In this document: positions 7,971 through 17,814 of the stretch, in pieces | Numbering within the stretch: the first letter of the stretch is position 1 | Layout: each line of letters opens with the position of its first letter | From: Rhodothermales bacterium | GTDB taxonomy: Bacteria; Bacteroidota; Rhodothermia; Rhodothermales; Bin80 | Direction of reading: 5' to 3' | Assembly (NCBI GenBank): GCA_958296045.1 | Contig: CATQHT010000001.1 | Span: 709,395 to 773,394, forward strand | DNA: 64,000 nt | Notes under the pieces: model-generated | What the model saw: only the letters and a program-made list of their open reading frames with translations | Told to the model about the DNA's origin: nothing | Databases searched by the model: none | Translations under genes and position numbers: made by a program

Positions 7971-9005
7971 ATGGCCAACATTATCCTCCGTCCCGGCTGG
8001 CAAATTAAGGAAAGTCGGGCCACATCACTTTCCGCTTACCTGAATCGTCGGGCCTTTGTCAAGGCGATGGGTCTGGGATCCATTGGGCTCTCTACCATGA
8101 GCCTGGGATGCTCGCAGCAGGCGCGTAGCGCTACTGACCCGGATGGCCCTCTGGATACCATCCCGGATGACGCGCCGCGCGAAGGCTATCCGGCACCCCG
8201 CAACCCCGCATACGAGGTTCCCGAACGCGTCATCACGGACCGGCTCGTGACCTCTTCCTACAACAACTTTTACGAGTTCATTAACCAGGGAGACCTGAAG
8301 CGGGTCTGGCCTCATACCGAGCAGTACAACCCCTTTCCAGGGACGCTGACCGTGGGAGGCCTAGCGGAAAAGCAGACGCTGGATATCGCCGACCTGATCC
8401 GATCTGTGGACCTGGAAGAAAGGCTCTATCGATTCCGCTGCGTGGAAGCCTGGTCGATCACCGTGCCTTGGACGGGCTTCCCGCTCGCCAAACTGATCGA
8501 GCGCTGCAAACCCAGAAACAACGCCAGATTCGTCAAATTTATTTGCGTCAACCGGCCCGAAGAACTGCCCGGGCAGAAACACGCCCACTGGTACCCGTGG
8601 CCCTACTTTGAAGGGCTCCGCATGGACGAAGCGCTTAATGAGCTGGCCTTCGTGGCTACAGGACTGTATGGCGAGCCGCTACCCAAACAGAATGGCTCTC
8701 CCCTGCGCCTAGTACTGCCATGGAAATACGGCTACAAAGGCCCCAAAGCAGTGGTACGCATCGAATTTGCGCGCCGGCAGCCAGCGACCTTCTGGAATGA
8801 GCTGCAGCCGCGGGAGTACGGGTTCTTGTCCAACGTGAATCCCAACATTCCGCATCCGCGATGGAGTCAGGCGAGCGAACGGTTCTTGTCGACCGAAGGC
8901 GTCGAAGAACGTATGCCCACCATGATGTTCAACGGGTACGATGAATGGGTCCAAGAGCTCTACCCTGACGCGCCTCGTAGCTATGCCGGCCCCATCATCC
9001 GATAG
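7971..9005 (+). CDS. msrP: Protein-methionine-sulfoxide reductase catalytic subunit MsrP (YedY-like)
   Basis: 344 residues. Molybdopterin enzyme of the SUOX fold that repairs oxidised methionines in envelope proteins. The twin-arginine signal NRRAFVK is at 25-31, followed by a hydrophobic region; C47 after SLG could be a weak lipidation site. The mature part contains YNNFYEF (97-103) and the molybdenum-ligand cysteine C157 in RCVEAW, then PWKYGYKG and NVNPNIPHPRWSQA, all diagnostic of MsrP. In other bacteria electrons come from the membrane haem protein MsrQ; no msrQ gene is seen here. A MOSC-domain gene, also from a molybdenum-cofactor-associated family, lies about 1.1 kb downstream on the other strand. 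Confidence 0.95.
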   Translation: MANIILRPGWQIKESRATSLSAYLNRRAFVKAMGLGSIGLSTMSLGCSQQARSATDPDGPLDTIPDDAPREGYPAPRNPAYEVPERVITDRLVTSSYNNFYEFINQGDLKRVWPHTEQYNPFPGTLTVGGLAEKQTLDIADLIRSVDLEERLYRFRCVEAWSITVPWTGFPLAKLIERCKPRNNARFVKFICVNRPEELPGQKHAHWYPWPYFEGLRMDEALNELAFVATGLYGEPLPKQNGSPLRLVLPWKYGYKGPKAVVRIEFARRQPATFWNELQPREYGFLSNVNPNIPHPRWSQASERFLSTEGVEERMPTMMFNGYDEWVQELYPDAPRSYAGPIIR

Positions 9006-9010
9006 GCGCT

Positions 9011-9044
9011 GCAAGCACCGGTGCTCAGCGCTCCGGGTGCTTGC
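9011..9044. terminator. Stem-loop between converging msrP and DUF3592-like genes
   Basis: A perfect 9-bp inverted repeat (GCAAGCACC at 9011-9019 and GGTGCTTGC at 9036-9044) with a 16-nt loop, spanning the convergent gene ends. No T-run follows on either strand, so it may be a bidirectional or processing hairpin rather than a classical intrinsic terminator. Confidence 0.4.
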
Positions 9045-9474
9045 GCAGCCAACGATTCCAGGCGAATAGCGCGACCGCCAGCATCATAGCACCTGCCAGG
9101 CTTATGCCCGCCTGCGCTGCGGCAATCAGGCGGTGGGCTGGCATGAGCGATTCTACCACGACGTCCTGAGGCGCACCGGGCTGTACCCTGACGCCCAGTG
9201 AGTCCGCGTCCTCCAACTGCGGCAGCAGCGAATAGGGTAGCGACATCCGATCCTTCACCAGCGTGCCACCGCCTGCTAAGGGCACCCGCAGGCTGATGTA
9301 GCCATACGTGACATCAGCGCGGCGCGACTGCTCCCACGCCACTACCTTAGCAGTGGCGCTCACTCCGTGGCGCCACGTGGACTGCAGGTCACATGCCAAC
9401 TTGGCCTGGTCGATGCACAGCGCTAAGAGCAGTACGGGAAACACCCACAACACGCGGGCAACGATGCGGACCAT
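9025..9474 (-). CDS. DUF3592-like small membrane protein
   Basis: 149 residues. Layout is one transmembrane helix (about 6-24), an extracytoplasmic beta-rich domain of some 85 residues opening with GVSATAKVVAWEQ, then a second helix (about 115-140) and a short basic tail. This helix-beta domain-helix order with the xAxAxVVxxE-type strand is characteristic of DUF3592 proteins, whose function is unknown. Its start is 7 bp downstream of the end of the HNH gene on the same strand, so they may be co-transcribed. The 3' end meets the msrP stem-loop. Confidence 0.65.
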   Translation of the reverse strand: MVRIVARVLWVFPVLLLALCIDQAKLACDLQSTWRHGVSATAKVVAWEQSRRADVTYGYISLRVPLAGGGTLVKDRMSLPYSLLPQLEDADSLGVRVQPGAPQDVVVESLMPAHRLIAAAQAGISLAGAMMLAVALFAWNRWLRKHPER

Positions 9475-9481
9475 GTCCAGA

Positions 9482-9982
9482 TCAGCTCAAGAAGAGGTAT
9501 GGCTTCCACGTGTCATCCACCGTGCCCACAAAGTCTCGGATGAACATCACATGGCTGGGGCGAAACGGGCGCCGCAGTAGCGGCATGGCTGCCTCCTCGG
9601 GTGTACGAGAACCCTTCTTGTTGTTGCACGCCGAACACGCCGCGACGAGGTTGGTCCACACATGCCGCCCACTACGTGACCTGGGTATGACATGGTCTAC
9701 CGTCAGCTTCTCGCCGCTATTGCAATACTGGCAGCGAAAACCGTCGCGCCGTAGCACATTCCTGCGCGAAAGCATAATCGCCCGATACGGAACCGTCACA
9801 TAGCCGCGCAAGCGCACGATGCTCGGCCAAGGATACCTCGTGCTGGGGGACCGCATGTACCGGTCCGGTATCGTTGCCACCATGTCCGCCCGGTGCAGGT
9901 GAACCATCACAACAGCCCGCTTGACCGTACAAACAGTAAGGGCGCTGAAGTCCTGGTTGAGGACGAGTACGTGAGGCGTCAT
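9482..9982 (-). CDS. HNH endonuclease family protein
   Basis: 166 residues. The C-terminal half carries a complete zinc-stabilised HNH core: C-Q-Y-C (CxxC), then VDHVIPRSRSG with the catalytic-type His, NLVAAC and a second CxxC (CSAC) followed by NNKKG. The N-terminal half (VLNQDFSALTVCTVKRAVVM) matches the common 'RNA-binding-like plus HNH' housekeeping proteins present in many bacteria outside mobile elements. These are nicking or DNA-cleaving enzymes by family; the physiological role is unclear. There is no restriction or phage partner beside it. Confidence 0.9.
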   Translation of the reverse strand: MTPHVLVLNQDFSALTVCTVKRAVVMVHLHRADMVATIPDRYMRSPSTRYPWPSIVRLRGYVTVPYRAIMLSRRNVLRRDGFRCQYCNSGEKLTVDHVIPRSRSGRHVWTNLVAACSACNNKKGSRTPEEAAMPLLRRPFRPSHVMFIRDFVGTVDDTWKPYLFLS

Positions 9983-10135
9983 CGCAGCCGCAGGGCTCCA
10001 AGACCCGCGCTCTGCCGAATCCGCAAAGAAACCTCAATATGGGATGATGCTAGGGGGAAGGCACAGGGGTTTCATGACAGATGGCGACTCTGCAGCACGC
10101 ATTGCCCGTTATACCTGTCACGGCTATGCCCATAC

Positions 10136-10969
10136 CTAAAATATACGCTGAGCCGCGCTGCGCAATGCCGTCACCTCGACAGCATCACCGACCCTGACAG
10201 TGCCCAGACTAAGCGGAAGCAGGTTCTCGCCAAAATACACGTTCGTGCCACGCCGGCGAAAGGTAGCCAGCGTACGAAGCGGCTCTTTTCCTGTCTCCAA
10301 GGTGGCCTGATCCACGGTGGTGACGACGCATCGCGCACAGGGTTTGGCAACCCTGAAGGGTACGGCCCCGATACGGATGTTATGCCAGGTGTCTTCGGCA
10401 AATGGACGCGCGCCGCTCACTACCACGTTAGGTCTGAACCGGTTCATGGGCAACGAATGCGCCATGCGGGCATTGAGGCTGCGAAGGGATTGCCTGGAGG
10501 TCAATAGCAGTGGGTAGCCGTCTGCGAAGCTGACTAGCCCAGCGTCTTGTTGCGGCGCCGCAGGATCGCTTACCGCCCTTGCGGCGAGGTTGTCCATAAA
10601 CACCAAGCGGCACTGATGGCCAGTAACTTGGCTGAACCACCGGTCCGCGGCGGGCCCGGCGCGGACCGCCTCAACCGTTGATCGCCAGATGGTGACCTTC
10701 AAGCGTGGCGCACCAGACTTGGGACGGTCTATCGTAAGGCAGTCGGCGCCGGGGGCATAAACCAGAAGCCCCTCGGTCGTGATGTCGACGCGCACTGCCG
10801 CTAATGCCCGGATGCGGCGCTGGGACAGAAACCGGCCCTGTGCATCCACCAGCATCCAGCGACGATCGTTGGCCAGCCCCTGCGGCTCCACCCGCGCTTC
10901 CGTAAGACGTAGCCGTGCGCACCCCTTCACCGGGTAGATCCAAATGCGCTCAAGGTGCATGGTCCGCAT
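10136..10969 (-). CDS. MOSC-domain protein (YcbX/mARC-like)
   Basis: 277 residues. The N-terminal MOSC beta-barrel domain opens with LERIWIYPVKGCARLRLTEA and contains DRRWMLVDAQGRFLSQR, both typical. The C-terminal MOSC domain includes RFRPNVVVSG and the conserved cysteine motif KPCARCVVTTVD, in which a Cys ligates the molybdenum cofactor in mARC/YcbX relatives. These proteins reduce N-hydroxylated compounds or transfer sulfur with the molybdenum cofactor. Met4 is an alternative start. It diverges from the beta-lactamase/VanX gene with 47 bp between starts, and msrP lies nearby. Confidence 0.85.
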   Translation of the reverse strand: MRTMHLERIWIYPVKGCARLRLTEARVEPQGLANDRRWMLVDAQGRFLSQRRIRALAAVRVDITTEGLLVYAPGADCLTIDRPKSGAPRLKVTIWRSTVEAVRAGPAADRWFSQVTGHQCRLVFMDNLAARAVSDPAAPQQDAGLVSFADGYPLLLTSRQSLRSLNARMAHSLPMNRFRPNVVVSGARPFAEDTWHNIRIGAVPFRVAKPCARCVVTTVDQATLETGKEPLRTLATFRRRGTNVYFGENLLPLSLGTVRVGDAVEVTALRSAAQRIF

Positions 10970-11016
10970 CGTATCTTGTTTTGAAGAGCGTCTATCTATT
11001 CCTCGTAAGTCTCAGC

Positions 11017-13338
11017 ATGCAGCACCACGCACGCATTATACAAATCTGTTGGATTCTCGCTGGTGGCATGCTGGTGGTGGGCTGTGCCAATCCGTCCACT
11101 GACGAATGGCAGGACCGTCTGGAATCGTATGTGGAGCATGAGCTGCAGCAGCAGGAGATACCCTCGCTCGCCCTCACCATCGTGGAAGGAAATGCCTTCG
11201 AATGGAGCCGAGGATTCGGCCAGGCACCAGACACCGTGTCCGGTGTGACGGTATTTCGCGCAGCCTCCGTGTCGAAGCTTTTCACCGCCATGGCGGTGAT
11301 GCAACTGGCCGAGCAGGGAGTGGTGTCGCTCGATGCTCCTGTGACCGACTATCTGGCCGAATTCAGGCCACACAACCTGTTTGAACAGCCGGTAACGCTG
11401 CGACAGCTGCTTTCGCATCAGTCTGGAATGGTACGGGAGCCCCCGGTAGGTCACTACTTTGATGACACGGATCCGGGTTTGAAGGCCACGGTCGAAAGTC
11501 TGCACGGCACCAGCCTGACCACGCCGCCGGCTTCGGGTACCAAATATTCTAATGCTGCGGTTAGCGTGGCGGGCTATGTGGTAGAGCAGATGTCAGGCCA
11601 GCCCTTTGAGGCCTACGTGCAAGAGCACATTATTGACATCCTCCAGCTTTCCAGCACCAGCTTTTCTGCACGCCCGGACCTAAGGGCACGCCTTGGTACG
11701 GGGTATATGTGGAGGTACGACACGGCAACGCTTACCCGCGCCCCTGTGTTTGAGCTGGGGATGGGCCCAGCTGCCAACCTATATACCACCACGGCGGATC
11801 TGGGGCGCTTTGCCAGAGCCCTGTTTGCCATCGAGCGCGATGAGCTACCCGACATTCTGTCCGCTGCGTCGCTGCGTACCATGTGGACGCCGCAATTCAC
11901 CGCGCAATCGCCGGATCACGGCTTCGGTCTGGGGTTTCATGTCACCAGCCAAGACTCGTGGCGCATGGTGGGCCATGCCGGTGCCATGTACGGCTATGCA
12001 ACCCGGATCTGGGTCATCCCAGAGCGGCAGCTAGCTGTGGCAGCTGTTGCGACCGTCGATGCAGCCAACGCGGTGGTCGACCGCATCGCGCACTATGCGT
12101 TGTCGCTGAAGCTCGCGGAGCAGGAGCAGGCCGCGCTGCCGGAAGCTGAACAGGCCGTGCCGGTAGACTCTGCTTTGGCGCGGCATCTGGACGGGACGTA
12201 CCAGCATGGCGGTGCAACGCTGCGCCTGGTGGAACGCGATAGCCGCCTGTTTATGGATTTTGACGCATTGCGCTATGAGCTGCGGATGCAGGGAGACCAT
12301 CTCGTCAACTACGGCCGCCTCGGTAGCGGCCACCTCGCCCTACACCCACTGGGTGACACACTAAGAGTCAACACGGAATCGTGGGTCCGACAGCCTGCTG
12401 CTGTGCCACCACGCGTACCATCGGCCCTGGTTGATTACATCGGAGAATACGGCTGGGACCATAACGTGCTGTATATCTACGAGGATAAGGGAGCGTTGCA
12501 CGCCCTGATTGAATGGTTTTTCCGGTATCCACTCGAGCAGGCCGGGCCAGACACCTTCCGGTTCCCGGATCACGGTCTTTACCACCACGAAGGTCTTACC
12601 TTCGTGCGCGATGCTGATGGCCAAGTCACCGAAGCCAACCTCAGCGGCGTCGCATTCAAGAAGCGTGGGACAGGCCAGGCGCCGGGCAGCACTTTCCGCA
12701 TAGTGCCCCAGATACCCGTTGATCAGCTGCGTGCAAAGGCCGCAGTGGCTTCACCTCCTGATGCGACGGGCGCCTTCAGGGCGCCAGACTTGGTGCCGGT
12801 CACGGCTATGGATTCCACCATCCGGCTCGATATCCGGTACGCCACCGATAACAACTTTATGGGCGCGCCTTTTTATCGGTCCGCCCAGGCCTTTTTGCAG
12901 CGTCCGGCTGCCGAAGCGCTAGCGGTAGCCAGCCGCAGACTCGCGGCCTATGGGTATGGCCTCGTAGTCTACGACGGGTACCGTCCCTGGCACGTAACGA
13001 AGATGTTCTGGGATGCGACTCCAGACTCCTTGCGCTTGTTTGTGGCGAATCCCCAAAACGGTTCGCGCCATAATCGCGGCTGCGCCATAGATGTGGGACT
13101 GTACCATCTGGCAAGTGGCGCGCTGGCGGAAATGCCCAGTGGCTACGACGAATTCACCGCCCGCGCATTTCCAGATTATCCGGGCGGCACCTCCCGAGGC
13201 CGTTACCACCGCGAACTGCTGCGCGATGCCATGGAAGAGTCGGGATTTACGGTCTACGCAGCCGAGTGGTGGCACTTCGACTACAAGGATTGGCGCGCCT
13301 ATCCAATCCTTAACGATACGTTTGAGGCGCTCGACTGA
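11017..13338 (+). CDS. Lipoprotein fusing a serine beta-lactamase-like domain to a VanX-type D-Ala-D-Ala dipeptidase
   Basis: 773 residues from the ATG at 11017; an upstream in-frame start at 10915 would run into the divergent MOSC gene. The lipobox LVVGC places the lipidated Cys at 23. Residues about 30-370 form a class C beta-lactamase/DD-peptidase fold: S84-V-S-K87, Y177-S-N179 and a later GHAG motif. A middle region (about 390-570) resembles domains often trailing such hydrolases. The C-terminal 190 residues match VanX/DdpX: DGYRPW, S683-R-H685 through D692 (zinc ligands) and E750-W-W-H753 (catalytic Glu and third ligand). The parts suggest a peptidoglycan or D-Ala-D-Ala-peptide hydrolase anchored outside the cytoplasm. 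Whether it gives antibiotic resistance is not shown. Confidence 0.9.
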   Translation: MQHHARIIQICWILAGGMLVVGCANPSTDEWQDRLESYVEHELQQQEIPSLALTIVEGNAFEWSRGFGQAPDTVSGVTVFRAASVSKLFTAMAVMQLAEQGVVSLDAPVTDYLAEFRPHNLFEQPVTLRQLLSHQSGMVREPPVGHYFDDTDPGLKATVESLHGTSLTTPPASGTKYSNAAVSVAGYVVEQMSGQPFEAYVQEHIIDILQLSSTSFSARPDLRARLGTGYMWRYDTATLTRAPVFELGMGPAANLYTTTADLGRFARALFAIERDELPDILSAASLRTMWTPQFTAQSPDHGFGLGFHVTSQDSWRMVGHAGAMYGYATRIWVIPERQLAVAAVATVDAANAVVDRIAHYALSLKLAEQEQAALPEAEQAVPVDSALARHLDGTYQHGGATLRLVERDSRLFMDFDALRYELRMQGDHLVNYGRLGSGHLALHPLGDTLRVNTESWVRQPAAVPPRVPSALVDYIGEYGWDHNVLYIYEDKGALHALIEWFFRYPLEQAGPDTFRFPDHGLYHHEGLTFVRDADGQVTEANLSGVAFKKRGTGQAPGSTFRIVPQIPVDQLRAKAAVASPPDATGAFRAPDLVPVTAMDSTIRLDIRYATDNNFMGAPFYRSAQAFLQRPAAEALAVASRRLAAYGYGLVVYDGYRPWHVTKMFWDATPDSLRLFVANPQNGSRHNRGCAIDVGLYHLASGALAEMPSGYDEFTARAFPDYPGGTSRGRYHRELLRDAMEESGFTVYAAEWWHFDYKDWRAYPILNDTFEALD

Positions 13339-13358
13339 GCCATGCCGCCATGGTTGCA

Positions 13359-13386
13359 GCGCTGCGGCCGCGGTGCCCGTTTTTTT
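13359..13386 (+). terminator. Probable intrinsic terminator after the beta-lactamase/VanX gene
   Basis: GCGCTGC, loop GGCC, then GCGGTGC forms a 7-bp stem in RNA (two G-U pairs), followed after three bases by seven T residues at 13380-13386. It lies 20 bp after the stop codon, and rpoC converges from the other side. Confidence 0.5.
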
Positions 13387-13424
13387 CGAACGAGGTGAAG
13401 TGCTGCCTGCAGAGGAGCCCCTGG

Positions 13425-16400
13425 CTATGCCGGCAGTACCTGGCGTCCTGACCGATCGCGCGGGGCGGGCAATGGCAGACCGAACGGCATAAGCAGCGAT
13501 GCTTCTGCCCCCGTAACAGCCGTAAGCTCTTCCAGCTCCTTCTTGGAGCCCACCACCAAGTCACGCAGCCGGCGCTGACCTGTGCCTGCTGGGATCTGGT
13601 GGCCAACAACCACATTCTCTTTCAAACCGTACAGCGGATCCTTACGCCCTTCAATCGCAGCTTCGGTCAACACCTTTGTAGTCTCCTGGAATGACGCTCC
13701 AGCCAGGAAAGACTCAGTTGCTAAGGAGGCGCGGGTAATACCCAAAAGTATCGGTTCCGCAACCGCAGGCTGTGCTTCACGCGTAATGACCGGCCGCTTG
13801 TCCTGGCGCTTCATCTCGGAGTTAACTTCGCGCAGACGGCGCCGATCAATAAGGCTCCGGATCGGTAGGTCGCTGTCGCCCGAGTTGATGACGACGAGCT
13901 TGTCGTACAGATTGTCGTTGATCTCCTCCATATAGAAGCGCGCGATGCGCTCCTCCTCCAAAAGCGTGGTATCTCCCGGGTCTGTGACCTTCACTTTTTG
14001 CATCATCTGGCGAACAATCACCTCAATGTGCTTGTCGTTGATGGTGACACCCTGCATGCGGTAAACCTCCTGGATGCCATTGACCAGGTACTCCTGCACC
14101 GCACGCGGCCCGCGAATGGCCAAGATGTCCTGCGGAGAGATCCGCCCGTCCGACAACGGCTCCCCAGCACGCACGAAGTCATTCTCGGCTACGAGAAGCT
14201 GCTTTTTCAGCGGCACTAGGTAGACTCGCTCTTCTGAGCCATCCCGGCTGGTTAGGATGACCTCCTGCTTGCCGGGCCGCTTGGTACCGAAGGTGACTAC
14301 GCCGTCAATCTCGCTGACGATGGCTGGCTCGCTGGGCGTGCGAGCCTCAAAAAGCTCTGTCACCCTGGGAAGGCCTCCTGTGATGTCGCGCGTCCGTGCA
14401 GACTGCCGCGGGATCTTGACAAGCACCTGGCCCGCCTGAACCATCTGACCCTCCTCGACCTGGATGCGCGCCCGCACAGGAAGCGGATATTCGCGCTCGG
14501 TCATGTCGGCCAAAAAGATCCTGACGGCCGGGGTCAGACTGCGCTCCCGGCTCTCGGTGATCACCTTCTCCTTAAAGCCAGTATGGTCGTCCGACTCCTC
14601 GCGGAAGGTCTTACCTTCATGGATATCCTGGAAGGCAGCCCGCCCTTCCACCTCGGAAAGAATGACGCTGTTGTAGGGATCTACGATCGCCAGCACATCG
14701 CCTTTCTCTACGTCCTGCCTCTCCTTGACACGCAACTCAGCACCGTAAGGAATGATCGATCCGTAGAGCTGGCGTCCATCATGCTCCAGGTCAATAATCC
14801 TGATCTCACCCTGACGGGAAAGCACCACGGTGTGGGGCCCATCTTCTCCCTGGTATTCCACCGTGCGCATATTCTCAAACACAATGGCACCAGAGTGCTT
14901 GCACTGGATCGTGGTTTCAGCCTGGATGCGGCTGGCTGTACCACCCACATGGAAGGTCCGCAGCGTAAGCTGTGTCCCGGGCTCTCCGATAGACTGACCC
15001 GCTACCACCCCAACGGCTTCCCCCTGCTCGACCAAGAGGCCTGTGCCCAAGTTGCGCCCATAACAGTTGGCGCAGGCGCCGCGCCGCGCTTCGCACGTCA
15101 GCACCGAACGGATCTCAACCGAATCAATAGAGGTCTCCGCGATCTGCGTGGCGCGCGCCTCGTCAATCACCTCGTTGGCGAGCACTATGCGCTCGCCCGT
15201 GAGCGGATCGTAGACGTCATGCAGTGACACGCGTCCCAAGATGCGGTCGGCCAAAGGCTCGACCTCCGTTTCATGGTCCTTCAGCGCAGAAATCGCGATG
15301 CCGCGCAGCGTGCCGCAATCCTGCTGCGTGATGGTCATGTCCTGCGCCACATCCACCAGACGACGCGTCAGGTAGCCGGCATCCGCCGTCTTGAGCGCCG
15401 TATCAGCCAAGCCTTTGCGCGCACCATGCGTGGAAATGAAATACTCCAGGACGCTCAACCCTTCCTTGAAGTTGGATACGATCGGGTTCTCAATGATTTC
15501 ACCTGCTTCTCCCTTCATGCTCTTCTGCGGCTTGGCCATCAAACCGCGCATCCCACCTAGCTGCCGGATCTGCTCTTTCGAGCCGCGAGCGCCTGAATCG
15601 GCCATCATGTAGATGGCATTGAATCCGTCACGATCCTTTTCCAATGCGTCAAACAGCACTTCGGAAACCTTGTTGTTCGTGCGCGTCCAGATGTCAATGA
15701 CCTGATTGTAGCGCTCCACATCGAAGATGAAGCCAAGCTCATAGTTGGACAGCACAGCGCTGACCTCCTCGTGGGCCTGGGTGAGCAGCTCCTCCTTCTC
15801 GTCGGGCACGACAATGTCCGCGACAGAGAACGTCAGCCCGCCCATCGTGGCATACTCGAACCCTGCCTCCTTGATGTTGTCCAGGAATCGGGATGTCTCC
15901 GGGAAGCTCGTTGCGTTTAGCACGTTAGCAATGATGCGCCGCAGATTCTTCTTGGTGAGCACATCATTGATGAATCCAAGCTGGGGTGGAATAAACTCGT
16001 TGAACAATACGCGTCCGGTCGAGGTGTTCACCTTGGTGCCGTCATCTAACCGGACGACGATCTTGGCGTGCATGTCCACCTTCTTAAGGTCAAAAGCCTG
16101 GCGCACTTCCGCAGTAGACGAGAAGCGCATCCCCTCACCCTTAGCCCCATTGCGAGACTTCGTCAAATAGTACAGGCCTAGCACCATGTCCTGCGTAGGC
16201 ACCGTGACGGGTCCACCGTGCGCGGGGCTGAGAATGTTGTGACTGGACAGCATCAGCACGATGGCTTCCAGACACGCTTCGTGTCCGAGCGGCACATGTA
16301 CCGCCATCTGGTCCCCGTCAAAGTCCGCATTGAAAGCGGTGCAGACCAATGGATGCAGCTGAATGGCCTTGCCCTCTGTCAGGACGGGCTGAAAAGCCTG

Positions 16401-17744
16401 GAACCCGAGGCGGTGCAGCGTCGGGGCCCGGTTCAGCATCACAGGCCGCCCTTCGATCACCTTCTCCAGGATGTCCCACACCTCCGCCGTACGGCGCTCT
16501 ACCACCTTCTTGGCACTCTTGACCGTCTTGACGATGCCGCGCTCAATGAGCTTGCGGATAACGAACGGCTTAAATAGCTCTACGGCCATCTCCTTGGGCA
16601 GCCCGCATTGATGCAACTCCAGCTCTGGACCCACCACGATCACCGACCGACCGGAATAGTCGACGCGCTTGCCCAACAGATTCTGTCGGAAGCGGCCCGA
16701 CTTGCCCTTGAGCATGTCGGAAAGGCTCTTCACCGGGCGGTTGTTGTCGCTGCGCACCGCGTTGGCCTTCCGGGAATTGTCAAAAAGGCTGTCGACCGAC
16801 TCCTGAAGCATGCGCTTCTCGTTGCGCAAGATGACCTCTGGCGCCTTAATGTCGATCAGCCGCTTGAGCCGGTTGTTTCGGATAATGACGCGACGATACA
16901 AGTCATTGAGATCGCTAGTCGCAAACCGACCTCCATCCAGCGGCACCAAAGGACGCAGCTCAGGCGGAATCACCGGGACCACGCGCAACACCATCCACTC
17001 TGGCCGATTCTCCATGCGGCGGTTAGCATCGCGGAATGCCTCTACTACCTTTAGACGCTTCAACGCCGAGGCTTTGCGCGCCTGGCTGGACTCCGTCTTG
17101 ATCTGGAAACGCAGCTCGTACGAGAGCATGTCAAGGTTGAGCCGCTTGAGCATGGTCTCGATGGCCTCGCCTCCCATCATCGCGATGAATTTGTCTGGAT
17201 CGTCATTGCTGAGCCGGTTGTTGTCATCGCGAATCTGGTACAGGAGGTCCAAATACTCATCCTCCTTTAGCAGGTCACCCTGCTTGACCTCGTGCACCTT
17301 GGCGCATCCTGCCTGGACCACTACGTAGCGCTCATAGTAGATCACTTTCTCGAGCGCCTTGGACTTCATGCCCAACAGATGGCTGATCTTGTTGGGCAGG
17401 GTCTTAAAAAACCATATGTGCACCACGGGCACCGACAACAAGATGTGCCCCATGCGCTCACGGCGCACGCTCTTCTGCGTGACCTCGACGCCGCAACGGT
17501 CACAAATGATGCCCTTATAACGGATGCGCTTGTACTTGCTACAGTAGCACTCCCAGTCTTTGACAGGACCGAAAATCCGCTCACAAAACAGCCCTTCCTT
17601 CTCCGGCTTAAAGCTGCGGTAGTTGATCGTTTCCGGCTTGAGCACTTCGCCGTGGCTCCGCTCCAGAATCGTGTTGGGCGAGGCCAGGCTTATCGTGATT
17701 CCACTGAAATCCTGCTTAAGTCTGGAAAGCTGGCCGTAGGGCAT
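13425..17744 (-). CDS. rpoC: DNA-directed RNA polymerase subunit beta'
   Basis: 1439 residues, full length. Holds the N-terminal zinc-binding cysteines (C66, C68, C81, C84), the bridge to the active site with [12 protein letters not shown] (around residue 470, three Asp coordinating catalytic magnesium), and the second zinc site in [16 protein letters not shown]. It also has the family's trigger-loop region ([14 protein letters not shown]). The C-terminus ends in a proline- and arginine-rich tail. It is the last gene of the long leftward ribosomal/RNA polymerase run, 70 bp after rpoB, and converges on the beta-lactamase/VanX lipoprotein gene. Confidence 0.99.
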   Translation of the reverse strand: MPYGQLSRLKQDFSGITISLASPNTILERSHGEVLKPETINYRSFKPEKEGLFCERIFGPVKDWECYCSKYKRIRYKGIICDRCGVEVTQKSVRRERMGHILLSVPVVHIWFFKTLPNKISHLLGMKSKALEKVIYYERYVVVQAGCAKVHEVKQGDLLKEDEYLDLLYQIRDDNNRLSNDDPDKFIAMMGGEAIETMLKRLNLDMLSYELRFQIKTESSQARKASALKRLKVVEAFRDANRRMENRPEWMVLRVVPVIPPELRPLVPLDGGRFATSDLNDLYRRVIIRNNRLKRLIDIKAPEVILRNEKRMLQESVDSLFDNSRKANAVRSDNNRPVKSLSDMLKGKSGRFRQNLLGKRVDYSGRSVIVVGPELELHQCGLPKEMAVELFKPFVIRKLIERGIVKTVKSAKKVVERRTAEVWDILEKVIEGRPVMLNRAPTLHRLGFQAFQPVLTEGKAIQLHPLVCTAFNADFDGDQMAVHVPLGHEACLEAIVLMLSSHNILSPAHGGPVTVPTQDMVLGLYYLTKSRNGAKGEGMRFSSTAEVRQAFDLKKVDMHAKIVVRLDDGTKVNTSTGRVLFNEFIPPQLGFINDVLTKKNLRRIIANVLNATSFPETSRFLDNIKEAGFEYATMGGLTFSVADIVVPDEKEELLTQAHEEVSAVLSNYELGFIFDVERYNQVIDIWTRTNNKVSEVLFDALEKDRDGFNAIYMMADSGARGSKEQIRQLGGMRGLMAKPQKSMKGEAGEIIENPIVSNFKEGLSVLEYFISTHGARKGLADTALKTADAGYLTRRLVDVAQDMTITQQDCGTLRGIAISALKDHETEVEPLADRILGRVSLHDVYDPLTGERIVLANEVIDEARATQIAETSIDSVEIRSVLTCEARRGACANCYGRNLGTGLLVEQGEAVGVVAGQSIGEPGTQLTLRTFHVGGTASRIQAETTIQCKHSGAIVFENMRTVEYQGEDGPHTVVLSRQGEIRIIDLEHDGRQLYGSIIPYGAELRVKERQDVEKGDVLAIVDPYNSVILSEVEGRAAFQDIHEGKTFREESDDHTGFKEKVITESRERSLTPAVRIFLADMTEREYPLPVRARIQVEEGQMVQAGQVLVKIPRQSARTRDITGGLPRVTELFEARTPSEPAIVSEIDGVVTFGTKRPGKQEVILTSRDGSEERVYLVPLKKQLLVAENDFVRAGEPLSDGRISPQDILAIRGPRAVQEYLVNGIQEVYRMQGVTINDKHIEVIVRQMMQKVKVTDPGDTTLLEEERIARFYMEEINDNLYDKLVVINSGDSDLPIRSLIDRRRLREVNSEMKRQDKRPVITREAQPAVAEPILLGITRASLATESFLAGASFQETTKVLTEAAIEGRKDPLYGLKENVVVGHQIPAGTGQRRLRDLVVGSKKELEELTAVTGAEASLLMPFGLPLPAPRDRSGRQVLPA

Positions 17745-17814
17745 ATTTCAGAGTTTCCGGGTGAAAAGATTGCTGTCTGCGGTGCGACCCACGGGGGACT
17801 GGCCCGTGCATGGC

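Noticed and set aside
10915..11016. Upstream extension of the beta-lactamase/VanX gene
   Set aside because: It would overlap the divergent MOSC gene and precede the lipoprotein signal; the ATG at 11017 gives a proper lipobox.
14583..15227. Plus-strand frame of 214 codons
   Set aside because: Antisense shadow of rpoC.
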